From assembly GCA_937949545.1 (NCBI GenBank), contig CALEDR010000018.1:1-64000 (forward strand): DNA of 64,000 bases. The letters are read 5' to 3'. Within the stretch, counting starts at the first letter, position 1; each line of letters begins with the position of its first letter. Position numbers and translations under genes: made by a program. The stretch is from an uncultured Phycisphaerae bacterium (GTDB taxonomy: Bacteria > Planctomycetota > Phycisphaerae > Sedimentisphaerales > Anaerohalosphaeraceae). Shown here one piece after another: positions 1-10,660 of the stretch. The notes beneath the pieces were generated by a model, which had not been told where the DNA came from, searched no databases, and saw nothing but the letters and a program-made list of their open reading frames with translations.

Positions 1-172
1 GCTTGGCGGAGGAACTGTCCAGAGAGGCCACACAGTTTTCATAGAGGCCTTTGAGATTCTGGTGCTCCACTTCCAGTGCTTTGTATTTCTTTTCCCAGTT
101 TGTGCAGCCGCTCAGAAAAGAGACCGCCGCCGTCATCAAAACCACCCTCAACAACGCTGTTTTCTTTGCCAT
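1..172 (-). CDS. Lipoprotein, N-terminal part only (runs off window)
   Basis: An open frame starts at the ATG at 172 and continues past base 1. The first 23 residues form a lipoprotein signal peptide: a basic start (MAKK), a hydrophobic core and a lipobox LSGC at about residues 20-23. The following visible part (residues 24-57) is hydrophilic and rich in Glu and Lys, as in a coiled coil. The protein is therefore probably lipid-anchored in the cell envelope. OmpA-like lipoproteins often begin this way, but the diagnostic part lies outside the window. Function is not assigned. Confidence 0.7.
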   Translation of the reverse strand, partial: MAKKTALLRVVLMTAAVSFLSGCTNWEKKYKALEVEHQNLKGLYENCVASLDSSSAK

Positions 173-209
173 ACGTAACCTTCCTTTCGCTTCCTGTGCG
201 ATCCTCTTT

Positions 210-1379
210 TTATTCCAACCCGTAGAACTGATTCAGGTAAACCAAAATCCAATCGTGAAAAAGTATAACCAGCAAAACGGCACCTGACAAGAAAGGACCA
301 TAAGGAATTTGTCGGCTTTTTCTCAACAGCCATTGATAAAAAGCCCACAGCAGTCCGAAAAAAGGGGCTGTAAAAAAGGCCAAAAGGACCCAGCCGGGCC
401 CGATAACAGCCCCCGCCGCCCCCATCAGGTGAACATCCCCCAAGCCCATCGCTTCCCGTCCGAAAACCAGCGTCCCGATAATTCGGGTAGCCCAGACGAT
501 TCCCCCGCCGGCCAAGTAGCCGGACAAAGCTCCCATAAATCCATTGATAGGCTTTACTTGCAGCAATTTTTGCCACCCGTCCGCCACCGAAGGAAACCGA
601 AGCAAACCCCAGGCCGCAAGCGCGCCGATAAGAACCGGCATTAAAAATATAACCTCCTTACCAATCTCACGCCGGTCGTCATATTCCGGCTCTTTCTTGT
701 CCGGATTCTGGCCTTGCTGTTGCTCTTCGGCATAACTTGCCGGAATCCATCCTTTCTTCAGGGCCAACAGAGAACACAACAAGCCCGCTGCCGCTCCGAA
801 GGAAACCCCTGCCCAATTGGGGAAAACAGAAGGGAAAAGTCCCGCATTTATTCCCTCCGGATTGACCTGAATAATCCAGCCGGCAGCCGCCGAACTGAGC
901 AGCCCGACTGCCGTAACCACCCAGCAAAGCGAAAGCGGAATCAGCCACAATTCCAAATCAATCGCCGATGCCGCCAGAAAAGCGGCCGCCAGAACCATCA
1001 CATTCACATAAAAAAGCCAGCCGCCGGAGAAAAAAAAACGCTCCAGCGGTCCCTCTCCCGCCAGCCCTGTTTCCCGATACTCCCAGACAAAAAACCACAA
1101 ATAAACCCCGACAAACAAAACAGCCGTCAAGAATTCAATAATCGGATAGCGGATTGAAATCGGTGCCCGGCATCTGCGGCAGCGGCCGCGCAGCAGAATC
1201 CAGGAAATCACAGGGATATTGTCATAAAAGGCGATTCGCATCCCGCAGGAAGGACACGATGACGGCGGGCTTACAATTGATTTATCTAGCGGAAGTCGAT
1301 AAATCACCACATTCAGAAAACTGCCCACACAGGCCCCGAATGCAAACACAAAAACAAGCCAAATCCCTTCCGGCGTCAT
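210..1379 (-). CDS. Prepilin peptidase / N-methyltransferase (A24 family)
   Basis: Polytopic membrane aspartyl protease that cleaves and usually N-methylates type IV prepilin and type II secretion pseudopilin leaders at the inner membrane. Seen in the 389-residue sequence: N-terminal GACVGSFLNVVIYRLP typical of the family; two zinc-type CxxC pairs (Cys42/45 and Cys67/70) in the methyltransferase domain; and the two catalytic aspartates, Asp141 in AIDLELWLIP and Asp315 in the GLGD motif. It is longer than the usual 220-290 residues because about 170 residues, including a charged Gln/Asp/Glu stretch near 217-240, separate the two aspartates. No pilin gene is adjacent, so its substrates are encoded elsewhere. 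Confidence 0.93.
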   Translation of the reverse strand: MTPEGIWLVFVFAFGACVGSFLNVVIYRLPLDKSIVSPPSSCPSCGMRIAFYDNIPVISWILLRGRCRRCRAPISIRYPIIEFLTAVLFVGVYLWFFVWEYRETGLAGEGPLERFFFSGGWLFYVNVMVLAAAFLAASAIDLELWLIPLSLCWVVTAVGLLSSAAAGWIIQVNPEGINAGLFPSVFPNWAGVSFGAAAGLLCSLLALKKGWIPASYAEEQQQGQNPDKKEPEYDDRREIGKEVIFLMPVLIGALAAWGLLRFPSVADGWQKLLQVKPINGFMGALSGYLAGGGIVWATRIIGTLVFGREAMGLGDVHLMGAAGAVIGPGWVLLAFFTAPFFGLLWAFYQWLLRKSRQIPYGPFLSGAVLLVILFHDWILVYLNQFYGLE

Positions 1380-1402
1380 CTGTGCACCTTCCCTGAGGGG
1401 GA

Positions 1403-2656
1403 TTATCGCCCGCGTTTGGATTTTTTGGCCGGCTTTTCCGGATTCTGACGGCGGACCAGAGCGGCTGCCTTCATCGGCAGACCAAACAGACGGATAAAGC
1501 CGGTCGCATCCGTCGGATTGTATTCATCACCCATCGTAAAACTGGCCAGCTTCGGGTTATACAGGCTCTTCGGACTCTTCACACCCGCCAGTGTCGCCTG
1601 TCCCTTGAAGAGTTTCAGCCGCACTGTTCCCGTCACGGATTCCTGGGTGGCATTCACAAACGCATCCAGGGCCTCCCGCAGCGGCGAATACCACTGCCCG
1701 TAATAGACCAGTTCGGCATACCGCAGGGCCACCTGCTGCTTATAATGCATCGTTTCCCGCTCGAGCGTGAGCATCTCCAGGGCCCGATGCGCTGTCGACA
1801 GAATCGTTCCGCCCGGCGTCTCATACACCCCGCGGGATTTCATTCCAACCAGCCGATTCTCTACCAGATCTGCCTGGCCGATGCCGTGAAGCCCGCCGAT
1901 TTCATTGAGCATCTCAATCATCCGCACGCCGCCGACCGCCCGGCCGTTCAGTTTCACCGGAATCCCTTTTTCAAAATCAATCTGCACATAATCCGGCCGG
2001 TTGGGCGTTTTGGAAACCGGACGCGTCAGCACAAACAAATGCTCCTGCGGCTCATTCCACGGGTCTTCCAAATCCGCTCCCTCATGGCTGATATGCCACA
2101 GATTGCGGTCGCGCGAATAGATTTTTTTCTTGCTCTGCTGAATCGGGATATTGTGCTTTCGGGCGTACTCTACGGCCGCTTCCCGGCTGGTAAGCGTAAA
2201 ATTCGGGTCTTTCCACGGGGCAATAATCTTCAGCGTCGGGTCCAGAGCCATATAGGTCAGTTCGAACCGCACCTGGTCATTGCCCTTGCCGGTCGCCCCG
2301 TGCGCCACCGCCGTTGCACCGGTCTTGTGCGCCACATCGACCTGATGCTTGGCAATCAGCGGACGGGCAATGCTCGTTCCCAAAAGATATCCGTTCTCAT
2401 AAACCGCACCGGCCTTGAGCATCGGCCACAGAAAATCCTCCACAAACTCCTTCCGCAAATCGCGGACGATGCACTGCACCGCTCCCGTCGCCAGCGCCTT
2501 TTTCTGAATCCCTTTCAGTTCATCCCCCTGCCCCAGCTCGGCAGCAAACGCCACAACGTCATAGCCGTAGGTTTCCTTCAGCCACGGCAGAATTACACTC
2601 GTATCCAGTCCCCCGCTGTACGCCAGGACAACCTTTTCCGCTTTTTTCTGAGCCAT
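1403..2656 (-). CDS. argG: Argininosuccinate synthase
   Basis: Joins citrulline and aspartate using ATP to give argininosuccinate, the penultimate step of arginine synthesis in the cytoplasm. The 417-residue protein has the N-type ATP pyrophosphatase loop AYSGGLDTS at residues 12-20 and family blocks such as [14 protein letters not shown] short basic tail (KKSKRGR) ends it. A good ribosome site (AGGAAAAGG) precedes the ATG at 2656, and a plausible promoter lies at 2705-2733. Other arginine genes are not in the window. Confidence 0.97.
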   Translation of the reverse strand: MAQKKAEKVVLAYSGGLDTSVILPWLKETYGYDVVAFAAELGQGDELKGIQKKALATGAVQCIVRDLRKEFVEDFLWPMLKAGAVYENGYLLGTSIARPLIAKHQVDVAHKTGATAVAHGATGKGNDQVRFELTYMALDPTLKIIAPWKDPNFTLTSREAAVEYARKHNIPIQQSKKKIYSRDRNLWHISHEGADLEDPWNEPQEHLFVLTRPVSKTPNRPDYVQIDFEKGIPVKLNGRAVGGVRMIEMLNEIGGLHGIGQADLVENRLVGMKSRGVYETPGGTILSTAHRALEMLTLERETMHYKQQVALRYAELVYYGQWYSPLREALDAFVNATQESVTGTVRLKLFKGQATLAGVKSPKSLYNPKLASFTMGDEYNPTDATGFIRLFGLPMKAAALVRRQNPEKPAKKSKRGR

Positions 2657-2975
2657 TCTCGTTTCCTTTTCCTGTCAATTCCTTCATTTTGTTTGAAAAG
2701 GGGTATTCTACCGCTGGACATCCGTCCGAACAAGTCATTTTTCCGCATCGGAACCGGACGAAACCGAATCCAGCCCCAGACAGGCCGCCTCCTCCGACGG
2801 AATCGGACTTGAGGTTCTCATAAGTCTTTCGAACCTCATTTTGCAGACGGGTCCAATCGATTGACCATTTGCATACAGGGCATTCACACAGCGTTGGCCG
2901 AAATCAGAATTTTCATAGGCAAGCACATTCTGGCCTGAAGAGGAAGTTTTTCGAAAACGTGTGCCAACGCTGCGG
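2657..2975. other. 319-base gap between argG and aroDE; one doubtful small frame
   Basis: Apart from the argG promoter region, the only notable content is a leftward open frame ending at 2735 that could encode up to 93 residues and would begin inside the 3' end of aroDE (3016). It has no clear ribosome site and I recognise no domain. Its composition (Ser/Arg rich, five Cys or so) does not settle the matter. It may be a small lineage-specific gene or chance. Confidence 0.3.
2705..2733 (-). promoter_or_regulatory. Candidate sigma-70 promoter of argG
   Basis: On the minus strand TTGTTC (2728-2733) is followed after 17 nt by TAGAAT (2705-2710), about 50 nt before the argG start. The -10 matches 5 of 6 consensus bases and the -35 is weak. 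Inferred from position and spacing only. Confidence 0.4.
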
Positions 2976-4556
2976 CTATCTTGCCCTCCCGGCGGGATTG
3001 AGGCAATCCAAAACAATCTGCCGAATCCGTTCGGAATCCGGCTCTACGCCCGTTAGGTGCCGGTACTGTACAACGGCCTGTCGGATAAACATTTCCGCTC
3101 CGCTGACCACCCGGGCCCCAGCCGCTTTGGCCTCCCGAAGAAAGCGGGTTTCCAGCGGCACATACACGGTATCAAATGCGATCGAATCCGGTCCGAACAC
3201 CTCCGCCGGCACCGGCGTGGAATCCACATTCGGAATCATTCCCAAACTGGTGCAATTGACAAAAATTCGAGCCCGGCTGTTGCGAATCTCCTCCAGCGGC
3301 GCCGCCCGACAGCCGAACTCCTCCGCCAGGTCCTGGGCTTTTTTCAGCGTTCGGTTATACACCGTCACCCGACACCCGACATCTATCAGCCCCACAATGA
3401 CCGCCCGCGCCGCCCCGCCGGCCCCAATAACGGCCGCTTCCTGATTCCGCAGCTGTTTTTTTTCAATCCCAAGCGTTTGCGTCAGAGCGTCCAATGCCCC
3501 CGCACAATCGGTGTTATAGGCACTCAACTGACCGTTATGACCAATTTTGATTGTATTGGCCGCCCCAATTCGTTCCGCCATCGGCTCCAGATATCCCCCT
3601 TCCTGATGGACAAACTCAAGAGCCGAACTCTTATGCGGCAGTGTCACGCCGAATCCTCGAAAATCCAGCCAGGGACGCTGCAGCACCGATTCCAGAAAAA
3701 GATTGAATTCCGCCTGTTCCCCTCCTATCTCCAGCGGCAGATGCAGGGCGTTGCGGCTCTGGGTTTCGAAACAGCCGTTATACACCGCCGGACTGAGCGA
3801 ATGCCCAACCGGATTTCCGATGATTCCATACAGTTTAGTCTGCTGATTGAGAGCATCCCACCGATACAGCGTCTTCATTTTCCCAATCGGAATCTGTCCG
3901 GGTGCCGCCGCCGTTTCTTCTTCCGGGCAGGTAAAGGTTAGGAACCCGCCGAGCTTCTTCGCCAAAATCCGCGTCATCATCCCCGCCGAGCCCATGGCAA
4001 AGACAATCAAATCCTCCTTTTCCTGATACAGCAGGTCCATCGCCTCAAAACAATCGTTGATATGGCGGGCCGTATAGACCAGCTTCACAACCGCCCCCGG
4101 ACAAAGCGTCCGCATCGCTTCATAGCGAGCCGACAAATCTTCAAAAGGACCGTGAAAATCGTGAGCGGAAAGAATTAGACGGCACGCCTGGAAACGCCGC
4201 AAAGCCGCTGTGAGCATCTCCTGAACTGCGGGCTGAAGATACTGAGCAAATTCCCAATCAATAAAATCCGCTCCCGCCTCCATCGCCGCTGTCAGCACCT
4301 TCAGCCGTTTCTCCGTCGGCCAATCCGCCGCACCGCTTTCCGAAATATGTCGGCAGGTCGCAATTACTGGCAGATCTTTTTCTTTTACAAATTTCACCAA
4401 AAATGCGGCCGCTGCCTCATCCGGACTTTTCAGAAAGTCCAGACGCAGTTCAACCGCTTCCGCCCCCTGGCAGACCGAGCGGTCAATCTGCTCCTGGGCT
4501 TCTTCTACATTTGCTGCCGAAATAGAAACCGCCAGTATTGTCATAAATAATGACAA
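2976..4556 (-). CDS. aroDE: Bifunctional 3-dehydroquinate dehydratase / shikimate dehydrogenase
   Basis: Catalyses two consecutive steps of the shikimate pathway: dehydration of 3-dehydroquinate and NADPH-dependent reduction of 3-dehydroshikimate. Residues 1 to about 225 are a type I dehydroquinase with the catalytic His132 (SAHDF) and Schiff-base Lys158 (VVKLVYTA). Residues from about 235 onward are shikimate dehydrogenase with GNPVGHSLSP for substrate binding, the catalytic lysine in TLPHKSS and the nucleotide loop GAGGAARA. At 526 residues it has the length expected for a full AroD-AroE fusion, as seen in plants, chlamydiae and planctomycetes. A DAHP synthase for the same pathway is at 34714. 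Confidence 0.95.
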   Translation of the reverse strand: MSLFMTILAVSISAANVEEAQEQIDRSVCQGAEAVELRLDFLKSPDEAAAAFLVKFVKEKDLPVIATCRHISESGAADWPTEKRLKVLTAAMEAGADFIDWEFAQYLQPAVQEMLTAALRRFQACRLILSAHDFHGPFEDLSARYEAMRTLCPGAVVKLVYTARHINDCFEAMDLLYQEKEDLIVFAMGSAGMMTRILAKKLGGFLTFTCPEEETAAAPGQIPIGKMKTLYRWDALNQQTKLYGIIGNPVGHSLSPAVYNGCFETQSRNALHLPLEIGGEQAEFNLFLESVLQRPWLDFRGFGVTLPHKSSALEFVHQEGGYLEPMAERIGAANTIKIGHNGQLSAYNTDCAGALDALTQTLGIEKKQLRNQEAAVIGAGGAARAVIVGLIDVGCRVTVYNRTLKKAQDLAEEFGCRAAPLEEIRNSRARIFVNCTSLGMIPNVDSTPVPAEVFGPDSIAFDTVYVPLETRFLREAKAAGARVVSGAEMFIRQAVVQYRHLTGVEPDSERIRQIVLDCLNPAGRAR

Positions 4557-4596
4557 TAACCGGCGGTTCTGAGAAATTCAAGACAAAACGGAGCAG

Positions 4597-5298
4597 TTAA
4601 GCCCCCGCCTGCTTACTTGTCTCCTGCTGCAACGGGTATTTTACCGTACACCCGTACGGCTTGGTTTCCTTCACAGACGGTTCTTTCCCGGCCAGCAGGG
4701 CATCCAGCGCCTGTTCTACGTAATTGACATACTTTTCATTTTCGGGGACCTTGCCCAGAGGAGCATTGTCAATGGCCCCCTGATAGGCAATATGCCCTTT
4801 TAAATCAATGATGTACATATGCGGTGTATGGGTTGCCTTATACAGCCGGCCTACATGACCGGTCGGATCCGCCAGAATCGGATGCTTCAGCTGGTGCTCT
4901 TGGGCCCAGGCCTTGTGGTCCTCCGGCTTGGCATAGTGCGTGCTGTTTATCGTCAGCCACACCACCTTTTTCTCCGGTTCGCCTTCTTTGGCGTTTACAT
5001 ATTGGTCAATCAGCTTGGCGAATGTCTTATTCTGGTAATGCGGCTTGACAAACGGACAGTCCCAGTTGGCCCATTCGAGCACCACAATCTTTTTGCCGGC
5101 AAAATCCGATAATTTGACGTCTTTGCCGTCCAAATCTTTCAAAACAAAATCGGGAGCGGCACCCGGGCATTTTTCTGCACCGCACTGATGGCCCTCGGCT
5201 GCTTTCTGAGAATCATCCCCAGCCCAAACTCCCGGAACGGCCCAGAACACCAGAGCAGCCGTGGCCGCCGTCACCAAAATGTTCTTATAGGTCAACAT
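4597..5298 (-). CDS. Exported redoxin-family protein with one CPFV cysteine
   Basis: Thioredoxin-fold protein of the AhpC/TSA-redoxin group, probably periplasmic. The start at 5298 is chosen because GGAAAGGAG sits at the right distance; an upstream in-frame ATG at 5334 lacks this. Residues 1-26 form a cleavable signal peptide ending near VWA. A short segment with two Cys (CGAEKC) follows, then the redoxin fold with a single active-site cysteine, Cys81 in NWDCPFV, and the cis-proline region THTPHMYII. The absence of a CxxC suggests a peroxiredoxin-like or one-cysteine thiol reductase rather than a disulfide oxidase. The exact substrate is unknown. Confidence 0.82.
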   Translation of the reverse strand: MLTYKNILVTAATAALVFWAVPGVWAGDDSQKAAEGHQCGAEKCPGAAPDFVLKDLDGKDVKLSDFAGKKIVVLEWANWDCPFVKPHYQNKTFAKLIDQYVNAKEGEPEKKVVWLTINSTHYAKPEDHKAWAQEHQLKHPILADPTGHVGRLYKATHTPHMYIIDLKGHIAYQGAIDNAPLGKVPENEKYVNYVEQALDALLAGKEPSVKETKPYGCTVKYPLQQETSKQAGA

Positions 5299-5435
5299 GA
5301 TATAGGCTCCTTTCCAGAATTTCCTCTTTGACAAAAAAACCGTTCTTCGCTACGGTAATCAGAAAAATATACGTTGGAAACGGATAAAAGTTATTGTTTT
5401 TCTTAGATTTACCCATGAAATTTCCTATGAAACCG

Positions 5436-6200
5436 ATGAAAAACAAACAATGCATCGTCCCTGTGATCAGCCTGTTTTTCTTCACCATATTGCCCATGTT
5501 AACATCCGGCTGTCAACCCTGGCCGGATCATTATGCCCCAAAAATTGTCACTCCGGTTACGATAACCCCCTATTCTATCGGCACTTCCGTTGAAGGAAGG
5601 CCTATCGAATGCTTTCAGTTCGGCAGTACAGGTCCGACCGTTCTCGTGCTCGGGGCTATCCACGGAAATGAACCCGCCAGCCGCGTCCTGGCCGATACAC
5701 TCAAAGATTATTTAATCCGAAATCGGTATTTGTATGCTCGCCAACGAATTCTTCTGATTCCGGTTGCCAATCCGGACGGTTTGGCCGCGGGAATACGCGA
5801 TAATGCCCGAAAGGTTGATTTGAATCGCAATTTCCCGGCCGACAATCGGCTCAACAGCGAACGGTTCGGCCAGCAACCTCTCTCCGAACCCGAATCGCAG
5901 GCCCTTTATAACTTGATTGAAACGGAAAAACCTGTTCGAATCCTCAGTATTCACCAGCCCTACGGGTGCATCGATTATGACGGCCCGGGAAAATATCTGG
6001 CTCAGCGGATGGCCCTTTGGTGTCCGCTGCCCGTGGAACGCATCGGGGCACTGCCCGGTTCACTCGGTTCCTGGGCCGGCGAAACCAAGGGAATCCCCAC
6101 CATCACGTTTGAAATGAAGGCCGAAGACACCCTGCTGACTCAACAGCAGCTTTGGGACAAATACGGAAGGGCCGTCGTGGATTTCCTGATGGCCCCCTGA
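5436..6200 (+). CDS. Lipoprotein M14-family zinc carboxypeptidase (MpaA-like)
   Basis: Predicted zinc peptidase anchored in the envelope. The likely start at 5436 gives MKNK, a hydrophobic core and a lipobox TSGC (lipid Cys at about residue 26). Upstream in-frame ATGs at 5394, 5415 and 5427 are possible, and none has a clear ribosome site. The catalytic domain shows the M14 zinc ligands HGNE (about His76/Glu79), a later His in SIHQPYG, the substrate-binding RNFP and the catalytic Glu in TFEM. Best resemblance is to murein tripeptide amidases, which trim gamma-D-Glu-meso-DAP peptides during cell-wall recycling, but the substrate is inferred. It is transcribed divergently from the redoxin gene. 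Confidence 0.85.
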   Translation: MKNKQCIVPVISLFFFTILPMLTSGCQPWPDHYAPKIVTPVTITPYSIGTSVEGRPIECFQFGSTGPTVLVLGAIHGNEPASRVLADTLKDYLIRNRYLYARQRILLIPVANPDGLAAGIRDNARKVDLNRNFPADNRLNSERFGQQPLSEPESQALYNLIETEKPVRILSIHQPYGCIDYDGPGKYLAQRMALWCPLPVERIGALPGSLGSWAGETKGIPTITFEMKAEDTLLTQQQLWDKYGRAVVDFLMAP

Positions 6201-6204
6201 TAAA

Positions 6205-6825
6205 TTAATCGAAATCCGCCGGAATCGAGGGGTCCCGATACATCTGGAAAAACCGTTTGATTTCGTGAGGCAGCGTCCGCCCCTTCGACAGGGGTGGAAT
6301 CTCCTCCTCACCAAAAAACGCTGCATCCGTTGTCTCATGACTGGTTCTCGGCTCTCCGCCGATGATTTCACATAAGAAGAAAAGTTTATAAATATTAAAG
6401 GGATACGGCGGGGTATGACCCTGTCGGTCTCTGTCATACACGGCCAAAAGCCGAATGACCTTCGCTTCAAACCCTGACTCCTCCCGGATTTCCCGTACAC
6501 AGTTTTCACTGGCCGTCAAGCCCACATCACACCAGCCGCCCGGCAGTGTCCAGCCGCCGTCGGCCGACTCACGGACCAGTAAAATTTTGTTGTCTCGGAA
6601 ACAAACACCTCGACAATCTACCTTTGGTGTTGGATACCCTGTATCCTCCTGCAGCTGATAAATAATCTTCTCCGGCTCCATCCCTGTATAACCAGCCAGA
6701 ATCTCCGCACAAATCTGTTCAATTTCTTCGTGCCGCGCCCGCTCGTATTCGTTTTGAGCGAACGCCCGTCCTGCCTGGGAAATCGCCTTCAGCCGCCTGA
6801 CAACATCAAACCAGTCCAAAGCCAT
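6205..6825 (-). CDS. NUDIX hydrolase
   Basis: Hydrolyses a nucleoside diphosphate linked to another group, possibly ADP-ribose. An N-terminal helical region of about 60 residues, typical of YjhB-like NUDIX proteins, precedes the catalytic domain. The Nudix box is complete: a glycine in GGWCDVG followed by the REIREESGF core with its metal-binding glutamates. The start at 6825 (MALDWFDVV) is preceded by GAGG and fits the family better than the ATG at 6852. It converges with the M14 peptidase gene, with only 4 bases between their ends. Confidence 0.88.
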   Translation of the reverse strand: MALDWFDVVRRLKAISQAGRAFAQNEYERARHEEIEQICAEILAGYTGMEPEKIIYQLQEDTGYPTPKVDCRGVCFRDNKILLVRESADGGWTLPGGWCDVGLTASENCVREIREESGFEAKVIRLLAVYDRDRQGHTPPYPFNIYKLFFLCEIIGGEPRTSHETTDAAFFGEEEIPPLSKGRTLPHEIKRFFQMYRDPSIPADFD

Positions 6826-6901
6826 ATTTGCCTCATCTTTCCAAACAAGCATCCTGTTCAGAGACTACAGAATAAAACCGCGGCTCTTTAAAATCAATCG
6901 T

Positions 6902-9900
6902 TCATGGGTTCAACATTTTATTCTGTTTTTGTTCCGACCGAAGTGCAATTTGGCGGTGAAGCCGCATTTCTTGTATGGCACAATAAAGAACCGGCACGAT
7001 CAGCATCGTGAGAATTTCAATCAGCATTCCCCCAAAAGAAGGTATGGCCATTGGAATCATAACGTCCGCCCCCCTCCCCGTCGAGGTCAGCACAGGAATC
7101 AGAGCCAGAATAGTTGTCGCCGTTGTCATCAAACAGGGACGAACACGACGTTTTCCCGATTCAATCACACTCTGGCGAATCTCCTCGAAGGTGGCCGGCT
7201 GATTTCTGCGAAAAGTTTGCTGGAGATAGGTGCACATCACAACACCATCATCACTGGCAATGCCAAAAAGAGCCAGAAATCCTACCCAGATAGCCACACT
7301 GAGGTTGATAGGATGCACTTGAAACAAATCCCTCAGATTGGCTCCCAAAAAATGCACATTCAAAAACCACGACTGGGCATAAAGCCAAATCAACAAAAAT
7401 CCTCCGGACCATGCAACCAAAATGCCGCTGAAAACCAGTCCTGTCAAAAGTACGGAACGGAATTGAAGATAGAGAATCAGAAAAATAACAAACAAGGCCA
7501 GTGGGATAATTACAAATAAAGTCCTCTGAGCACGAACCTGGTTTTCATAACTGCCGGCAAAAGTATAGCTGACACCTGCAGGTATTTTCAAACGTCCTGC
7601 TTGGATCTGCTCTTCAAGATACCTCCTGCAGGCTTCCACAACTTCCACTTCAGAAGAACCTGCTTTTTTATCAAAAAGGACATACCCCACCAGAAATGTG
7701 TCTTCTCTTTTGATCTCCTGCGGCCCTCGAACATACTGGATAGCAGCCAATTGAATCAGCGGGATTTGCTGACCATCCGGCGTAGACACCAAAACCTTCT
7801 CGAGAGCATCAACTCGGTCGCGCAGCTCTCGCTGATAGCGTACCCTCACAGCATACCGCTGCCGCCCCTCGACTGTAGTTGTTAATTTGTTGCCGCCGAC
7901 AACCCCCTCAATAACATCCTGAACCTGACGAACTGTCAGACCATATCGAGCAATCAACCGACGATTAATCTCAATTTCCAGGTACGGTTTGCCGACAATC
8001 CGGTCGGCAATGACGGCAGAGGGTTCCACATTGGGGACTTCTTTTAATAATCGTTCTATTTCAAAACCGACTTGTTCGATTGTTTCAAGATCAGGCCCCT
8101 TAATTTTGATTCCCATTGGAGCCCGCATTCCGCTTTGAAGCATAACCATTCGGGCCGCAATGGGTTGAAGTTTTGGAGCACTGGTCACACCAGGAATTTG
8201 CGCCGCCTGAACAATCTCTTTCCATATATCATCAGGACTGTGAATATGACTGCGCCATTGACGATAGGGTCGTCCATGAGAATCTGGCACCAATCGCCCC
8301 TCTGCATCACGAACATATTGTTCCGTTTGACGGTCATACTTAAATTTTATCCGACGCCCCTTCGAATCCGTAATATATTCCGGTTTGTATTGAATCACCG
8401 TCTCAAACATTGACACAGGAGCCGGATCCAGAGGAGAATCCGCACGGCCCAGTTTTCCGACCACCGTTTCCACTTCCGGAATCGACTGGATAGCCGCGTC
8501 CTGCTGCTGAAGCAATTCGAGGGCTTGGCCGATAGAGGCATGAGGCATCGTGGTAGGCATATAAAGGAAAGTCCCTTCATCAAGAGGCGGCATAAACTCT
8601 CGCTCAAGATTCGACCAGATCCAAATGCCCATTATCAACAGCACCATCGGAAGACAAAGAAAGATTTTCTTATGAGCCAAGCACCACCCAAGCAGCCGAG
8701 GATATCCCCACCGGAAAATCTCAAAGAATGCCAAAAGTCCGCCGATTACAAGTCCGCCAAAAAGGAAATTCACCGCCAAAGACCGCCCAACCCCCAGCGG
8801 CATCCATTGCAGTGTCAGCAGCAAACCAATCACAAGAACAGCAAAAGCATTCCCAATAAACGGCCTAATTTGCTTCCCTCGCTCCCAAAAGCCGACCCCC
8901 CACAAGACCAATCCTCCCGCAATGAAAACCAAACCGACCCGCGGTTCTAACCAGAATCCAGCTGCTGCCGCCACAATTCCTATAATTCCTTCCCAAATAA
9001 TCCGTCGGGTCTTTTCCAAAGGGAAACGAAAAGTAAAAAGAGTATGAGCGGCCGGAGGAATAATCATCAAAGCTACCAAAATGGAAGCAATCAGCGCAAA
9101 AGTCTTGGTATAAGCCAACGGTTTGAAGAGCTTCCCTTCCGCACCTGTCATAAAAAAAACAGGAAGAAAACCAGCAACCGTTGTAGCAACAGCTGTCAAA
9201 ACCGCGTCTCCCACTTCGACCGCTGCGAGCCAGACAACCCGACGCTTATCAGCATCCTTCGGCGCCTCCCCTAAATGACGAATAATATTTTCGCAAACAA
9301 TAATCCCCATATCGACCATCGTTCCAATGGCAATAGCAATGCCGGACAAGGCCATGATATTGGCATCGACCCGGAACCATTTCATGGCTATAAAGCATAT
9401 AAAAACTGCCAAAGGCAGCAGGGCGCTGATCAGCAATGAACTGCGCAGATGCATCAGCATCACAACCACCACAAGGATGGTGACCAAAATTTGCTGCCCC
9501 AAAGCCGATTCAAGGGTCCCCAGCGTTTCATGGATTAAACCTGTTCGATCATAATAAGGAACGATCGTTACTTTTGAAACAGTGCCGTCGGCAAGTGTTT
9601 TAGAAGGCAGCCCGGGAGCAATTTCTGCAATCCGTTTCTGGATATTCTGAATGGCCTTCAGCGGATTGAAACCGAAACGGACAACGACGATCCCCCCACA
9701 GATTCGGCCCCGCTTTTGTCGAGCGCCCCTCCTCGCAGTGCCGGTCCACAAGAAATTGTTCCCAGTTCTCGAAGAGTAACCGGCACATTGTCTTGAACTT
9801 TCACCACAATGGATTCAATATCCGAAAGAGATTTCAGAAACCCCAGTCCCCGAATGATATACTCCACTCGATTGATTTCAATTGTGCGAGCCCCGACATC

Positions 9901-10638
9901 AATATTGGAATTCCGGACCGATTGAAACACCTCCTCTAAGGCAACACCGTAGGCCCGCAGGGCATCGGGGTCTAGATCAATCTGATATTCCCTTTGAAAT
10001 CCGCCGATTGAAGCCACTTCACTGATGCCCTCGACCCCCAGAAGTGCATAACGGACCTGCCAATCCTGTATGCTCCGCAGTTCATCCAGATCCCATCCCC
10101 CTGCCGGTCTTCCCTGCAGATCGCGTCCCTCAAGCGTATACCAGAACACCTGTCCCATCGCCGTGGCGTCCGGCCCGAGTACCGGACGAACCCCCTCCGG
10201 CAAAGCATCCTCAGGGAGAGAATTCAATTTTTCAAGCAGACGGCTTCTGGACCAGTAAAAATCGACTTTTTCATCAAAAATCACATAAATACTCGAAAAA
10301 CCGAACATCGAATAACTGCGAATGCTTTTGACCCCGGGAACCCCCAGCAGGACGGATGTCAATGGATAGGTGATTTGGTCATCCACATCCCGAGGAGACC
10401 GTCCCGGCCATTCGGTAAAAACAATCTGTTGATTTTCCCCTACGTCCGGAATGGCGTCTACGGTCACCGGATCTCGCGGAATCCACTCCGTCTTCCAGTC
10501 AAAAGGTGCATTTCTGATGCCCCACAACAAAATAAACAGAAAAACCAGAAACACAACCAGTTTATTTTCGAGACAGAAACGAAGCAGATAGGCTAATACT
10601 CCGGCGGGCGAGGATTCACTCGTCTTTTCCACTGTCAT
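6902..10638 (-). pseudogene. cusA: CusA/CzcA-type heavy-metal RND efflux pump, split by a one-base frameshift
   Basis: Inner-membrane proton-driven pump exporting monovalent (CusA) or divalent (CzcA) metals. Read leftward from 10638, the first frame gives about 310 residues of a normal N-terminus, then shifts and stops near 9658. The second frame continues the family sequence to 6902. The break falls in VGG|IVVVRF at a run of six G (plus-strand C run 9692-9697), where seven are needed to rejoin the frames. The joined protein is about 1,245 residues, longer than CusA (about 1,050), because extra membrane segments and a periplasmic insert (near KYDRQTEQYV) are present, as in some Bacteroidota and planctomycete homologues. 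The proton-relay segment GIAIAIGTMVDMG is intact. It may be a real lesion, a slippage switch or a sequence error. Confidence 0.88.
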
Positions 10639-10660
10639 AAAAAAGCCCTTTCCTCACAGA

